The notes: a model not told the origin generated them from the sequence alone. DNA of 64,000 bases from Dermanyssus gallinae (GCA_003439945.1 QVRM01001471.1:156501-220500); one strand, 5' to 3'; counted from the stretch's first letter, positions 33,780 through 46,110 are shown. Program-made: numbers and translations.

Positions 33780-35201
33780 GTAGGGCGACCGTAAAAATCC
33801 GAATAATTACCGTTCAATTTCTTCAGTAGATAACCTTTCTGAAATAATTTAAAATGTGATTAGGGTTAGATTCAAATGACATCTTAGTTCGATTTGTTTA
33901 TTTTCAAGGAATCAGTTTGGATTTCGTAAGACACGATCAACGGAACTTGCCCTTGCTCATCTCGATCAGAAAATCGTGAATTCCTTTCCTTTCCAAAACA
34001 ACCAACTTTGCTTTGCTGTTTTAGATGTTTTTGCCGCCTTCAACTGCCTAGATTATTCGTTGTTTTTATACTTGCTCGCAATTATTGTTTGTGATGACAC
34101 TGTTGTGTCTTGATTTAGGTCATACCTAGCAGAGAGGCAGCAGGCATTAAAGGTAGGTTGTTTTGAATCGGCTTTAGAAAGAGTAAGCGTCGGGATGCCG
34201 CAGGAGTCAATCTTAGGACCGTATATGTTTATGATTTTGATCAATTTTAATATTAAAGAGATCACATAAATAGGGTCCTGTAAACTCATCGTCTATGCTA
34301 ATGATACGACTTTATTTTTTCGTATTTAACTGTCTGTAATACAGGCTTACGTACAGAAGGCGATGCATGTAGTGCAGTATGCTGTTCCGTATTTGAAACA
34401 TTTTGGTCTGGTAATAAATGCAATCAAGGCCGGAATTACCTTGTTTCGCCCTGCCCAAACAGCTGCGCAGGTTCAGATAGTGAATTCAATGGAACGAAGG
34501 TGACACTCTCCCCTACTAGCAAATGTCTGGGCTTAACATTACATGAGGTGCTTAGATGCCATGATCACTTAGATTTTCTTACGCCTAAACGCTATGCGGT
34601 AATTTCATCTATTCGTCGTCTACGAGAACCAGGAGTGCTTGCTGGGGGCCTATTTATGGTGTATAAGATGTTATTAATGCCAATTCTTTTGAATGATATC
34701 TTTATTTGAAGAGTTCATAATAGGGGTATAACTTATAAGGCAGAAGTCATTCAGAATGATGCCCTCAGAACAGTTTTTAACTTGCGTCACAGCGATTCGG
34801 TTTGTAAGTATTTTCATGACTTTAAGCCTTAGCCGCTAAGGGGTATTTACAGGGTAAAAATAGCCTTGCTTGCATTTAAGATGTATAGAGGAGTTATTCC
34901 GGATGATACTGTTTTTCTATAAGCGCTGCTGTTAACGGAATTTGTGAGGCCGGCAGCTCCACCCGTCATGCTCTCACGTACATCCTGCCTACTATCTGGA
35001 CCAAACTTCCCAAGGAAATTTGCGTGGTCACCTCAGTGTGTAAATTGTGCGTATTCAATTGTTAGTTTCGCATTGAGTGAGATCTGTTGAAGTATGCAAT
35101 AGAATATGTTCGTTGTGACTGTGCTTTCACATATTTTAAATATTTTGGTTTACAATAACTTAAAAATTGTGAAATTACGGTTTGGTGAATAAATTTGTAA
35201 T

Positions 35202-35205
<4 letters not shown>
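33780..35205 (+). pseudogene. 5'-truncated CR1/Jockey-type LINE, RT to 3' end
   Basis: Reading across frames: DRKNPNNYRSISS (about 33786; usual NYRPIS), NQFGFRKTRSTELAL (about 33913), FAVLDVFAAFNCLDY (motif A, Asp present), SYLAERQQALKVG, VSVGMPQESILGPYMF (usual GVPQGSILGP), VYANDTTLFF (motif C, YADD altered to YAND), then CLGLTLHEVLRCHDH and the C-terminal IQNDALRTVFNLRH and IALLAFKMYRG. All expected RT landmarks are present in order, with stops and shifts. The 3' end runs AATAAATTTGTAATTTGAA into the (TA)n at 35206, so the tract probably grew from the element's AT-rich 3' end. No upstream endonuclease. Confidence 0.7.

Positions 35206-35272
<67 letters not shown>
35206..35272. repeat. (TA)n microsatellite
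   Basis: Pure TA run of 67 bp at the 3' end of the preceding LINE. Confidence 0.95.
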
Positions 35273-35273
<1 letters not shown>

Positions 35274-35349
35274 CATATTGTGATGATTTATTAATAATTT
35301 ACAATACGTTTGCACACTGGGCAGTGCTCTCCTTAATAAAAATGGTGGT

Positions 35350-36096
35350 AAAAAGTGTCACGTGAGGTTAAGAATCAGTTGTCCGTGTCCTTGCTTGATG
35401 GTAGCCCCCCTCCTCAAGGTTCCTTGCAACGTTAAAACGGTAAGATCCAAAAGATTCCTCTTCGTGACGCCGAGCCCCAAGAGCGTCCTCGCTGATTCGG
35501 ATACCACTCATAGAGATAGTGCTGGATCCGAATCTGCGAGGTTTTTGCGGGTTGGGGCGCGCCGCTCTTAGGAACTCGACGTCATATTTGGTGATCTGGT
35601 CCTGCCGCGCCTTTGCCAGGTCCCGGTTCGGGCCGCAAACCTCGGCATCTAAAACCAGAGTCGGTAAGTGTTGTTTTTACGAGGTCGGGCTTTAGACCCG
35701 GTGCGCCCGGTCGACGGAATACTCGCTCACGAACCACCTCATGACCCCTCTCGCGGAGGAGACGCGCCACGCGATCACAGACGTCGTCATGTCTCTTTAT
35801 AGTTTGTTTGTGTGTTGTATCGCACATTTGAGCGACATGAGCCAACGTCTCAGGCGCATGACACCCGTGCCTACAACGTTTGTTGTAGCCCGGGCGTCCC
35901 TTGGCCAATCTGGCACGCATTGGTAATGCGTTGATCCTGAGCTTTAGTAGGTTTAAATACTCCTTACCAGATAGGTAAGGCATACCCTTAATCCAGTAAT
36001 GTACAAAGGGCATTTCGTGTGCTTTTTTAAAATGTGCCCCATTGAACGTGTTGTGTAGTTGTTGAGACCAGTAATCGGTCTCTTGTGTAGTGGTCT

Positions 36097-36098
<2 letters not shown>
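35350..36098 (-). pseudogene. C-terminus of an R2-like retrotransposon (CCHC and restriction-like endonuclease)
   Basis: The minus-strand frame (36013-35582, open upstream to about 36098) has LKLRINALPMRARLAKGRPG, the CCHC knuckle CRHGCHAPETLAHVAQMC (C-x3-C-x7-H-x4-C, about 35875-35822), KRHDDVCDRVARLL and LKPDLV. After one frameshift near 35655 it continues VLDAEVCGPNRDLAKA and KYDVEFLRAA. K-P-D-L-V followed by D-A-E-V fits the PD...(D/E) core of the endonuclease that R2-type elements use to cut their target. The RT is missing. R2 itself targets 28S rDNA; no rDNA is seen here, so this is either a non-site-specific relative or a stray truncated copy. Confidence 0.7.

Positions 36099-36159
<61 letters not shown>
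36097..36159. repeat. compound (TA)n(GA)n microsatellite
   Basis: TA repeats 36097-36130 are followed directly by AG repeats 36131-36159. Confidence 0.95.
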
Positions 36160-36164
<5 letters not shown>

Positions 36165-36174
36165 TATTAGAAAG

Positions 36175-37545
36175 CTGTATAGAAAATTGTAGAGCTCGTT
36201 AAAGCAAACTTTTCTTCTCAATGTGTCATCATAGAGTGAGAGTAAATTACTGAATACTCCGGATAGTACGAGCCGCAGATCTACATGCGTACCAACGACA
36301 GCTAGTTAAAGTTCTGCTGGATCCACCTTACGGGCAACGGTCTCACTACTGGTTTCTGCGGCAAGTAGAAGCCATTGCAGAATTTCGAGCCCCTGTAATT
36401 TTCACGGAGGAAGCTTGCTTCACACAAGCCAGTGTGTTTGATAGGCACAACACCCATTCTTAAGCAATAGAGAACCCGCGTATGACTCACCAGCGTGGAC
36501 GTCAGAGGCGTTCCTCTTCGAATGTGTGGACTGACATGGTGAACAGCTACATGATAAAGCCACACAATTCATAATTCCTTAGAGGCTACATGGAAAAGCA
36601 CACCATGCATTCCTGGGTAAAACCAGGACTGATTTAAGGCGTTCCAGTAGGTGTTCGCGAGAGCATGGATTCCAGCATGACAGAGAGCCACCGCACTCCA
36701 CCCCTGGAGTATGCGATGACCTCAACGTAATTTTTGAGAATTGGTGGCTTAGCCACCGCGATAGCCCGATTTATCAAGTCTCGATTTTTTATTCGCGGTA
36801 ACCTAAAGGCTCTTGTCTACAAGATTTTAGTCAAGTCACGTCAAAAACTGGTTGTCAGGATAACCTCCGCTATTAAGGCCGTTCGCGCAATGCCTGGTAT
36901 ACTCCAATGCGTTCAACTTTGCGAACGCCACTGATTCTACCGAATGGCTCGCGGAAGCACCACCAAGCAATTACTGTATAATAAAAAAAATAGCTATGTG
37001 TGCTTCTAAAGCTATTGATAGTAATGTATCTGATGGATCAGGCCATTTATGCATGAAGTAATCACACATGCCCCCTGGAAGCATTAATTACCTCGCCACC
37101 ACGAATCGGATCGCCATATACAATATTTAGTACCAAAATAATCGTCGTGGGCGCGTATTTAACCGAATGTATTAGTTAAAGCGCTATGCAAGATTATGTG
37201 GTTATTACATTGAGGCATTGAACGCAAAAGCTAATAATAGAACTTCTATTTTTGGCGAATTCTCTTCTAACTGACCATGTCACTTCTCCTAGCCAGCGTC
37301 GTATGTCATTCAGAAAGAGCCTAAACGTTTCTCACAAACGCGACGGTGTGTTAAGTTTCTCTTCTTGTCTTGCAATCTCACGTTTTGTGCTCTTATTCCG
37401 GACAATCACACCAGTGTTATAACGTTTAAATATCTCACTCCTACTTCTCCGAGGCCATTCCCCATTGTAAAAATATATTTGCGTAAACGATTTCTTTTAT
37501 TATGCAATCCCCCACATCGCTTTTTACGTTTTTATAGAACATAGA
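36175..37545 (+). mobile_element. decayed Tc1/mariner-type transposon related to the 26.2-kb foldback
   Basis: The left end (TTGTAGAGCTCGTTAAAGCAAA, 36188-36209) and the long right end (about 37090-37540, including TTTGGCGAATTCTCTTCTAA near 37250) match the arms of 26172-27236. Between them is a transposase remnant (36262-36935). The terminal CAGGGTGT is no longer recognisable on either side, and the left end abuts the microsatellite. It shows what the foldback element's coding parent looked like. Confidence 0.7.
36262..36935 (+). pseudogene. DDE transposase remnant of the CAGGGTGT family
   Basis: Frames pieced together read HAYQRQLVKVLLDP, FRAPVIFTEEACFTQASVF (usual ILFTDEATFT..GVF; the first catalytic Asp is Glu here), IENPRMTH, NVWTDMV, GVPVGVRE, FQHDREPPHSTPGV (second Asp present, about 36680), then GNLKALVYKILVKSR and MPGILQCVQLCERH. 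The block that normally carries the third acidic residue (SPDLNPLDFFLWG) is not preserved. Several stops and at least two shifts. The family is common in insects and other arthropods; this assignment is from memory of its motifs. Confidence 0.7.
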
Positions 37546-38054
37546 TTATATATATATATATATTTTTTCTGTCGCTGGATGTGCTGCGGGGCAATGCGGC
37601 CTTGGCCCCGGGCAACCCTCTAAATATACCTGGACCTACACTGGACCCCCGCAAAGGTGTTTACGTTGGCAAAGACCCACTTTTCATGTTTCCACTGTAA
37701 ATGATTGATTTCATTGAATCAATACTTTGACTATATATACCACTATTATCACTGGGAACATTCGCAAAATGAGAAAAACGGACTCCAAATAGTTGCTGCT
37801 ACCGGCGTCCTTAATGATGTGTTGCTTGCAAGCGCATAGTCGGTGCAGCTGAAGAGAAACTTTTATTTTTCTGCCTGGGTTTTAACAACCTGCTTGCAGT
37901 GCCAAATGAGATCACAATTTTTGGTGATACTTGTTAACAAGTTAGATTTGTTAGCAATTTTCTGGCGCAGAACTAAGCTAGAACTTGTAATCCACAGCAA
38001 CGCAACTAGTTTAAATGATCCAAAATGGGACATATAAGAACAATAAAGTACTTG
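37546..38054. other. intergenic, nothing recognised
   Basis: A short TA run lies at 37549-37562, next to a stretch resembling 28640-28675 in reverse. No gene. Confidence 0.4.
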
Positions 38055-38600
38055 GTGGCATTTAATCATTTTTCTTAAGACTTTGACAGAGTAAACTATT
38101 TTAAATATTTACAGAAATCAACTGTCTTAAATATAGACAAGCACTTTGTTTCATCAGTATACGGTTATATAACGAATCAGATGTTCTGTGCGCGGGTCAA
38201 CAACAGTTTTAGTCGGTATGGGATGTGTCTCTCGGGCGTACCTCGAGGCTCATGTCTAGGTCCATTATAATTCTATATTACCACTTTAGATCTTAAATAT
38301 ATACCTGAATAATAAAATGTTATACCCGAAACCGTGAAGCACGCTACGCAGATCTTAACCTTTATGGGCCATATGACACAGATAACGAGAGGGAGATAAT
38401 GCAGAGCAGGATTGACTTTGCTCTAACTGGTGCGTCAAAAATATATGCATATTTTTGCTTCTAACTGTGCCGTTGTATGTCTGAAGGAGGACCAAGTTTA
38501 CACATTTGATGGAGAAGAGGTACTAAGAGTGTTCGCAACCGCATTCGCGATAGCAGGGTAACAATATCACCAGAGCTGGATTTTAGCATTCACATCACAT
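38055..38600 (+). pseudogene. LINE reverse-transcriptase fragment
   Basis: DFDRVNYF (motif A-like, about 38078), then FVSSVYGYITNQMFCARVNN and MCLSGVPRGSCLGPL (usual GVPQGSILGPL, about 38223-38267) appear in a consistent frame. VTISPELDFSIHI near 38560 resembles the LGV..D..L.F..HI block after the palm. The YxDD motif is not found between them. Strongly decayed; same general type as 33780-35205. Confidence 0.5.
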
Positions 38601-39332
38601 ATCCTATGCAATCTGATAGTCCTATATGTAATATAATATTTCGTTTCTTAATTATCAAATGTTTAATGTTTTGTATCCGCCTTTGATTGTCTTGTGGTCC
38701 TCAAATTAATTTACAGCTGTGAATAGATATTTTGCTGTATGGATATCGCCTGTCGCCTAATGTCTGGCGGCTGTATTTGAAGAAACATATTGATGCAATT
38801 GGAAACGTTCAGTTCAAATTGCCTTGGCGTGTTGCATTGAGGTGTAAGGTAGAGCGAAGCAGTCTCGACTTATTATCCACATCAGAACGACACCGAGAGC
38901 ACATTTTAAAATGTACGCACGAATCTCTCTGTCTGATAGACTTTCCATCTCCGACGTTCTACTCAGATACGTTATTCGGCGACAGCAAATGCGTGCAAGT
39001 AGTTTAGTAGTTAAAAATAATGATGTTATTGCTCTTGCTATTAACTAATTATCACGTTCTCATTGTTGTTGTTGTTGTTTGCAGTATTGTTATCTCTGTC
39101 GTATCTAACATTTCCGTACGTTTTCAAGATTCAGTTTATTTTTTAGAGATGTGTAAGAGAAAAATTTGGTTTCAACGTTTACTCAATGGTTGCGACGAGA
39201 TTTGCTTCAATTGTCTTCGTCTTCTCTGCATGGCAGTAGCTCGACTGCCTCTCTCATGGGAGCACTTTATCGGGTGGAGTTAATGGTACTTTGTTCTCTG
39301 GCCTGCGCCGCTCGTGAACTATCGTCGTATAC
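38601..39332. other. unassigned sequence, possibly continuing LINE debris
   Basis: The open frame at 38732-39007 (91 residues) may be the eroded C-terminus of the preceding LINE, but no motif settles this. Confidence 0.25.
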
Positions 39333-39365
39333 TATATATATATATATATATATATATGTTTATAG

Positions 39366-39416
<51 letters not shown>
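39333..39416. repeat. two adjacent (TA)n tracts
   Basis: TA runs at 39333-39358 and 39372-39416, separated by a GTTTATAGACACACA-like spacer. ATAGACACATA recurs after the second run. Confidence 0.9.
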
Positions 39417-39422
<6 letters not shown>

Positions 39423-41539
39423 TACGATATTGGCGCGGTTATCAGCTAGGTTGGTAAAGACTTAACAAAAATCATAGCACGACACCGCTGTCCATAGCGT
39501 ACCTACCGGCCGCAAACGAAAGCATCCCGTCCAGCGAGTGGCTATGCCAACGTCAATCCACCGAAGAGTCGTACTGGAACTCATAGTATTTATGGAAGAG
39601 ACATGCAGTTTCCGTTTCCTTTTTCTTTGGTTTCGTATCTTGAAAACGATTTGTCGTAGCGTGGTTCATTCCTCTGTCCCATTCTTTCATTTATAGATTA
39701 TTTCTTCTTTTCCTTTGATTTCCTTCTACCTTTTGCTGACATATACAGGCTTCTAGTACATTTATTACGATGACGATGATGATGGCTATCTTGTCGAAGC
39801 AGTGATCGAAAGAATCTCGTCATAAACGTTAAAATAGATTGCAAGAGTTGCAGTTTCTTGCTAAACGTTAATATATAATTTAATAAATTGAGCCTCAAAA
39901 ATAATGCTTGGGTAGCTTTATTGCCTATTAATAAATTGCTTGTCTTTAAATATATTTTCCGGAGATTATATTTTTGGATCATACTCGTTTGGAACAGAGG
40001 AAGTTTGGAAACTGGGCTATTTTTATTGTCTATCTAGATTTTGCCGCATAGCTTCGTGCAGACTTTAAGCATACGCTCCTTCAAATAGCGACGAACGCTC
40101 AAGGAGTAAAATCGAGTATTACTTATAAAGCATAAAAGATAATTTAGGGCCTAGGGAATGTTCTTATGTTGCATTTTCCTAATGCTAGTATAGGTACAAT
40201 GCTACCTGCAGTACAAGTATGTTACAACAAATATTCCATTGTGGGCGAACACATAATACAGCTGTCATGCTTCGGGAAACATCAAATACACCTTGTATTG
40301 GTGCCTAAGGTTTCTGTCATCCGTATAAACGGCACGGAAATTAGAACAGCTTCCGGGTTGCGCACAAAACTAGATAGACAAAACCCTTACGGGACATGCA
40401 GGTTCAGTGATTTAGGTGGCTTTCTACATCGAACTACTTAGCACAGAGTGCGTTACAGCAGGCGCTTCAGTAAGTTCCGTTCGTTCTTCTGCCAGCACCT
40501 CATGGCATCCCATGACCAAGGGCGAGCCTACGCTCCATATTCGAGCGACAGTAGCAATAGAGGCAGCCTCTTAACACCTATATTGGTTTCATTATTTTGT
40601 TTTTGACACTGGCGTACGTGTATCTGGAATTGGCTAGCTAAACATAACTGTCTTGGCAACAGTTGGCCGCGTCAGGGCTCCTCTGCATATAATCAGTAGA
40701 ATCGTGCTTCGAACGTCTGTAACCTTACGAGCAGCATCGCCCTCACAACTAAAAACGTAGAAAATATTAGAAAATGAAGCACGAAAGGGTTGATTAAACG
40801 GTATTAACGAAAAAAAGATCGCCTAATACGTGCAAGTCATTCGCCTTATTGGTACATATGCGCGAACAAGTTTTTACTTGTTTGCGCCATTACGTTTTGG
40901 TATGGTATGAATTACGTTCTGATATAACATAGAAAACTAAGGAAACACAAGCAATATACGCTAAAATTAAAACTTTGTACGCTGGTCTAGTGCCAAAAAT
41001 TGCGTAACTGTGCTTACGGAAATCTGAGGGATCACGGTGGTTCGTGTGAGTGCAGAATCGCAAACCCAGAGAGTGACATACCATAGCGATGCGCGATGTG
41101 ATACTTGTGGTGTATTGCCTGTGGCCATGCAATCGGGGAGCGAGAAGCCAGGCCGCTGTAAACAAACCTTTTCAGCAGGAAGCATAAACGCAATTACACA
41201 CGTAACGGCCGGAAGACTCCGAGCGGTCCGCCGCACATTCAATGCCGAATTTTAGCAGCTATTCAACTGCGACCGTATTACGACCGCCAACACAAGGAGT
41301 TTTCCTACTGGACGACTCACGATCTAAACAGACACGGTCAGTTTCAGAGCAACATGTTAAGGATTAAGAAGATCATCAGCGATACTTGCGTACTGTCTGA
41401 CTCTGGAGGGGCGGCTGACGTGAAGCATACTGTTCTGCGGTTTCCTATCCAGCCGCAGGTAAACATGCGGAACGATAAACAGGGTAAGTGAAGGGGAACG
41501 GCAGAAACGCCTCTTCCACGGCTTTGAAGTAATGTCAAA
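39417..41539. other. intergenic, nothing recognised
   Basis: The frame 39982-39698 (-) ends in a Lys/Arg/His-rich tail but has no recognisable domain. The frames at 40166-40441 (+) and around 40890-41255 (both strands) are also unassigned. Confidence 0.3.
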
Positions 41540-41652
41540 GTGATACCGAGCCTGGGGGGAGGAATCCGGGCTCAGTGTGTGCGTGAGTCCCACACTAGTC
41601 AAGTAGGCTTCTAGTGACGCTTGTGCATCATGCATTACCGAAACCCTCCATA
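41540..41652 (+). repeat. 5'-truncated R1-like LINE tail
   Basis: TACCGAGCCTGGGGGGAGGA..GTGAGTCCCACACTAGTCAAG..GCATCATGCATTACCGAAACCC followed by a short A-rich end. Close relative of 19846-19978. Confidence 0.65.
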
Positions 41653-41796
41653 AAAAATCACATACAAAAAACTGCCTCGGGGACAGGTTCGATTAGAAGC
41701 GGTCCTCACAAGCAGCTTGTGCGGCGAGTTAATCATATATATGCATAAATCGTATATCGCATATATACGCTCATTTTGGGAACAATTGTTTTTATG

Positions 41797-41816
41797 TATA
41801 TATATATATATATATA
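41797..41816. repeat. (TA)n microsatellite
   Basis: Short TA run. Confidence 0.8.
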
Positions 41817-42790
41817 AACTGCAATGCCAGCGCACGACATGCTAAAGATTATCGTTGCGAAACGCAAAGCAAGCCTAATTGCTATTAGTGAATTAAATAC
41901 ATGTAGAGCAACTACACAAGCAGGATGGCGTACGAATCTAACACTTAACGCTACAATCACTAACACCACTGCATTCCCTGCCCTAGTTAAAGAAGAAAAA
42001 TGGCAGACTACGTAGCCAACAAGTGAGGACAGCACTTGTGCTATTAGCAAGACTAATTGAGTCCAGTAAGTAGGTACACGACTCCAATGGTGGATTAGTC
42101 GCCCAAGTCACAAGGGATGTCAATGTAGCAGAAATAACTTTAATGATTGAAGAAGAAAGGTAAGCGGGGAAGAGCTTTAATCTAATCGATAGCTATCATA
42201 AGCTGCTGATGCAGCTACTAGCAGTCATGACATAAACGTACAGAATACGGACGAGGAGCCAAATTTCACAGGGAAAGCCAATACTCACCTATTGACTCAA
42301 TTGTTTGCGATGACTTGTCGGCTGGCAACATAACGGGTTGAAAAAGCCTCATTGAAAAACGAAACTTCAGCGACCGTTACTGCATACAATTTGGGCTAGA
42401 AGCGCGGTCACCCAGGCCACCGGCGGGCGACAAAACTCACTATAAAATAACCGTCGAAGAATAATTTCAACACATAAATTAGCAATTAGGTAATCACGGC
42501 GCTATCCAAAACCCAGAGCAAGAGATAGAGCGTACAGGTAATAACAGCACTCTTTTATGCTGAGTCACAAAGTCTGTACATCTTATATGAGTCACAAAGT
42601 CTGTACATCCTAAGCAGGGCGAACTGCCAGCCAACATATTGGTGAAACAAGACCATTGCTCAGAAGAGGTTTGACTGCAGCAGAGCAAAGCGTGGACCAA
42701 GAAAGCCATGCAAAACCACAGAGGATAGAGCTTGGGCTTTTTGCCAATTATCAAATGTGCAGAGCGGCAAGGACACGAGAAATATAATAG
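41817..42790. other. intergenic; short direct repeat
   Basis: TGAGTCACAAAGTCTGTACATC occurs twice in tandem around 42561-42610. No coding feature. The last 150 bp may be eroded upstream RT sequence of the following LINE. Confidence 0.4.
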
Positions 42791-42794
42791 CTGG

Positions 42795-44040
42795 CTCTTT
42801 ACTCCCGAACCATTTCGACAGGGACCTTGTGGACTTTTGGAGCTTTTGAACTTGAAATCCGAAGTAGAGCGGGCAGCGTCTCGTCTAGGAGGCCACCTGT
42901 GTGCAGCCTTTATTGACTGCGTCAAGGCCTTTGACAAGGCTCCGTGCGATCTTATGATCAATTGTTATAGACAGACTGACTCAGGTGAAGCTCTTCTGCG
43001 AGTAGTTTCTAGTGTTTTCGATGATGACACGCTGTTGGTCGAGGGAAGGAGCGGCGTGCTTGAGCTAACGTAAAATGTTGGGACTCCTCAGGGGGACCTA
43101 CTAAGCTGCATCTCGTTCACGCTGCTTCTGGCCGACTGCTTGTTCAATACGTGCGTCAAGAGTTCCAACATGCCGTGGTGGTGATGTATGCTGATGACAT
43201 CGTTGTTGCTCATCGTAACATTAGTGCCATCTCGCGCATTACCGCCATGGTAAAGGCGTATCTTATGAAAAATAGGCTGGAAATAAACTCACGCAAAACC
43301 ATGGCGATTAAGTTTCGTCGCGGAGGCCGTTTAGCTGCAAACGACGTTATTCGTTGTTACGGGAAGCCACTGGAGTCTGTAACTTTTCCCATACTTGGAT
43401 CTTCGGATTCACTACAGGGGTACATCGTTCAATGCACACATCGGGTCAATGTTAACTTGACACTGGCAGCTCTCTACGGAGAGATCGGAGATGTACGGCG
43501 ACTGTCTGTCGGTACAGCAGTGCGCTTGTTTATGCTAAAGACTCTGCCAAAGTTAGCGTATAGTTTAGACAGAGTGTGGCAACACCTATCTCAAGCAAAC
43601 TCTAATTGGCTTGAAAGATGCTTTACACTACACATGAAGCGAGTACTCTGCCTTTCAATCAAGGCGAGAAGCCGCTTCCTGTATGTATTGTCGGACTGTG
43701 CGCCCATGGTGGAGATGCTTCGGCTTTGGCTGCGTATGCCGGTGACGAAGCCACTTAACCATTTTTTGGGAGAGTGGCGACGCAAACTCACGCAAGCAGC
43801 GATGGAGGTAAGAACGCTCAACGTCTCTAAGTCTCCTTGGTTGTGGGCCGGGGTGGCCTGTGATAACAGGCATGTAAATACCAAGTACATCGTACACGGG
43901 TTCCATTACCTCGTATGCTCCCGTAGGGAGTTTCACGAAGACTATAGTCCTCAGTGTAAATGTCGGTTCTGCTTGCAGCAATGCGCTAAGTACCACGCGG
44001 TTGTCCGGCATTGCAATAAAGATATTTACATTTCTTCTCT
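42795..44040 (+). pseudogene. second copy of the 1360-type LINE: RT and C-terminal Cys/His motif
   Basis: The first frame (to 43071) has FRQGPCGLLELL, SEVERAASRLGGHLCAAFID and CVKAFDKAPCDL (motif A). A stop at about 43072 and a shift lead through GTPQGDLLSC to the long frame 43151-44167 with VVMYADDIVVAHRN (catalytic YADD intact, about 43187), LYGEIGDVRRLSVGTAVRLF, a thumb region and HGFHYLVCSRREFHED followed by CRFCLQQCAKYHAVVRHC (about 43960-44013). Residue-for-residue agreement with 3197-3904 is high (YGEIGDVRRLS, KRVLCLS.ARSRF). The endonuclease is absent, so the copy is 5' truncated. The 1017-nt open frame is the longest retroelement frame in the window that closes with a stop. Confidence 0.85.
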
Positions 44041-44519
44041 CGGTGGAACGGCAGAACAACAAATATTTATGTTTAATAATAACATGAACTATCTCCATGC
44101 GCCGTCTCCTCGAAGGGAGCAGGCGCATGGCCATACCCTGTACTCGAATCGGGACCCTGTTAGATGATGATATATATTTGGGGGATAACAAAACTTCTGA
44201 ATGCAAGCTAGGACAGCTATGGGTACGGAAATACTATTGATTGATTGCTTTACCTTAGACCATAAAAGGTGTATATCTCTATTCCCCCCCCAAGACTGTA
44301 CATTATTTAACAATATGTTCAATTGAGTCATCCCCTAGCCCACATTGCCCGACATTGTGCTCGTTGCCCTTCCCTATATTTAGCAACTCTGTATCCTTGT
44401 ATCCAACATCCCTACGCTAGCATCTGCCAATGGCCCACTCGCTCTTGAATTATCGTATACCCATTCTACCCCGCCCCTTTCCTGCTTTTCCTTTCTATAT
44501 ATATCTGCCAAGCTCGATC
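44041..44519. other. intergenic, nothing recognised
   Basis: Downstream flank of the LINE. The plus-strand frames further right are antisense to the LINE at 45230-44520. Confidence 0.35.
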
Positions 44520-45230
44520 CAGAACCCATCGGCAGTTTTCATTTGCCTTCATATTACTTGTTTACCTGAATTTCAGCATTTTCTTTCACACCCTCGCTCT
44601 TTCCCATTGCTGACTATTGTACCCAATCTCCTTAGTTGCAAACTCTACTCTGCGATCCCACTTCGCTTTAATCTAGTGCTGTCTTTACCAGCTGCATCTG
44701 TTTAACCCATATTTTATTTATTAATTTACATTTTCAATCTTGATACTAAATCATAGCTTACCTTGAACATCTATTTGTGCACAATTTAACATTCCCCTCA
44801 AGCAACTCCCTGGCGCAATTAAAACGGCAACCCAAAGCAAATCTGATCACTTCTCTTTGTATTGTTTCCAACTTTTTTCTTAATTCTGCGCTATGGACCA
44901 GAGAGACACTACCAAAAGTCAATCCTGGCACATACCTGGCCTTCTATGTATTTATTCTTACTATGTATTTATTAAATGCCCAGAGTCCCTTAAACCTTAC
45001 TGCATTTGTTTCTCGTTAAGCCTTCTTTCTCCGTAATATCTCTTCTTCGTCTGAATAACCATTCCCTGTAGTTATTGTCATCCCAAGATACTCGTGCTGA
45101 CCTTCTAAAGGAGCTCTGGAAAGGCCTAAAAGAACCAGACTTTCGACTGCTATACTAGCAGACGACGTGACTATAAAAGCTACAAGTTTGCAGCTGTTGG
45201 GACAAAGCACCTCGGACGGTGGGAAAACAC
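44520..45230 (-). pseudogene. LINE C-terminal region (thumb), minus strand
   Basis: The minus-strand frame from 45210 reads ESLVLLGLSRAPLEGQHEYL, GMTITTGNGYSDEEEILRRK (usual YLGV.I..G.SY....E..LR.K), then after shifts SIAELRKKLETIQREVIRFA and LGCRFNCARELLEGN. This is the conserved post-RT region of a LINE with an L1/Ingi-like layout. RT palm and endonuclease are missing. It could belong with the YADD fragment at 24330-23935 (-), which ends just before this region would begin; inference only. Confidence 0.55.
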
Positions 45231-45299
45231 GTGAGTTATCTCGGCCAAATTATCCAGGTGAAACTCGCCATCTCTCACGATGGTCTATAGTACTGTCCT

Positions 45300-45440
45300 A
45301 TGGAGATCTGGCCTATCGGCGAGTGTAGCTTAAGGCTAGAGGTGCGTTTAGTGGATACGGGTCTCAGCTAACATCCATCCGCTGAGGTCAAGTCCCGCAT
45401 TGCTCGAGATGGAAAGTGAGATTCCCTACTCTTAGCGATA
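45300..45440 (+). repeat. dispersed repeat, possible SINE (copy 1)
   Basis: GCTAACATCCATCCGCTGAGG and the following AGTCCCGCATTGC..CGAGAT are shared with 55800-55920. A box B-like GAGGTCAAGTCCCGC is present but box A is weak. Confidence 0.45.
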
Positions 45441-46110
45441 TTACGTAACAATATTTAACTCCCCTCCAAAAAATGGACATACAATATCTATAGTTAGTTT
45501 CAGATGTATATTTTATCTGTCCTTAAAGAACCTCGCTCATCTTTTTGCCACTTTCAACCTAGGCGTTTCTATTGTTTTCGTGTTATGCCCGTTTGTATTT
45601 ACCCAATCCCTTCATGCTCTAATCTATGCTAGTGACCCAGTTAGAAGTGGAGCTGGTGGGTTTAGTTCCAACATGAATCTAACCGTTGGCTGTCTTTCAA
45701 GTGATCACCATCACCTAAGGTTTACAATACACAGGACTAGTGTAACGTGTGGTGTGATGTATCGCCGTAACTGTGAAAAGCAGCCTTTTCCCTCATGGTG
45801 ACACTGATCAATAGATCATTGATTGTACCACGAAATTAAGAGTACAATTTAGAGCAAGCTTGCAGCCGATGTGCGCATACTGTCTTTGATCAAACGCTGC
45901 TGATCGAACATGTTTGCAGGCATTCGAAGCAGGCCGAGCTTTCACACTTTCTAAAAAATGGTCCTGTTTATCTCAGCGGTGACCTATCTAGACCTATCAC
46001 CCCACTAGCGTCTATTGCATTTGTACAGTATAGCAGCAAATTGTGGCAACAACGAAAATAGACTTGTCGTCGCGTACCGCTGCGCGACACGTACCCTAAA
46101 TTCTTCCAAA
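45441..46110. other. intergenic, nothing recognised
   Basis: Upstream region of the 46111 gene; the frame at 45580-45801 is unassigned. Confidence 0.35.

Noticed and set aside
44430..44705. 91-residue plus-strand frame rich in Pro, Leu and Ser.
   Set aside because: Antisense of the minus-strand LINE fragment 45230-44520.
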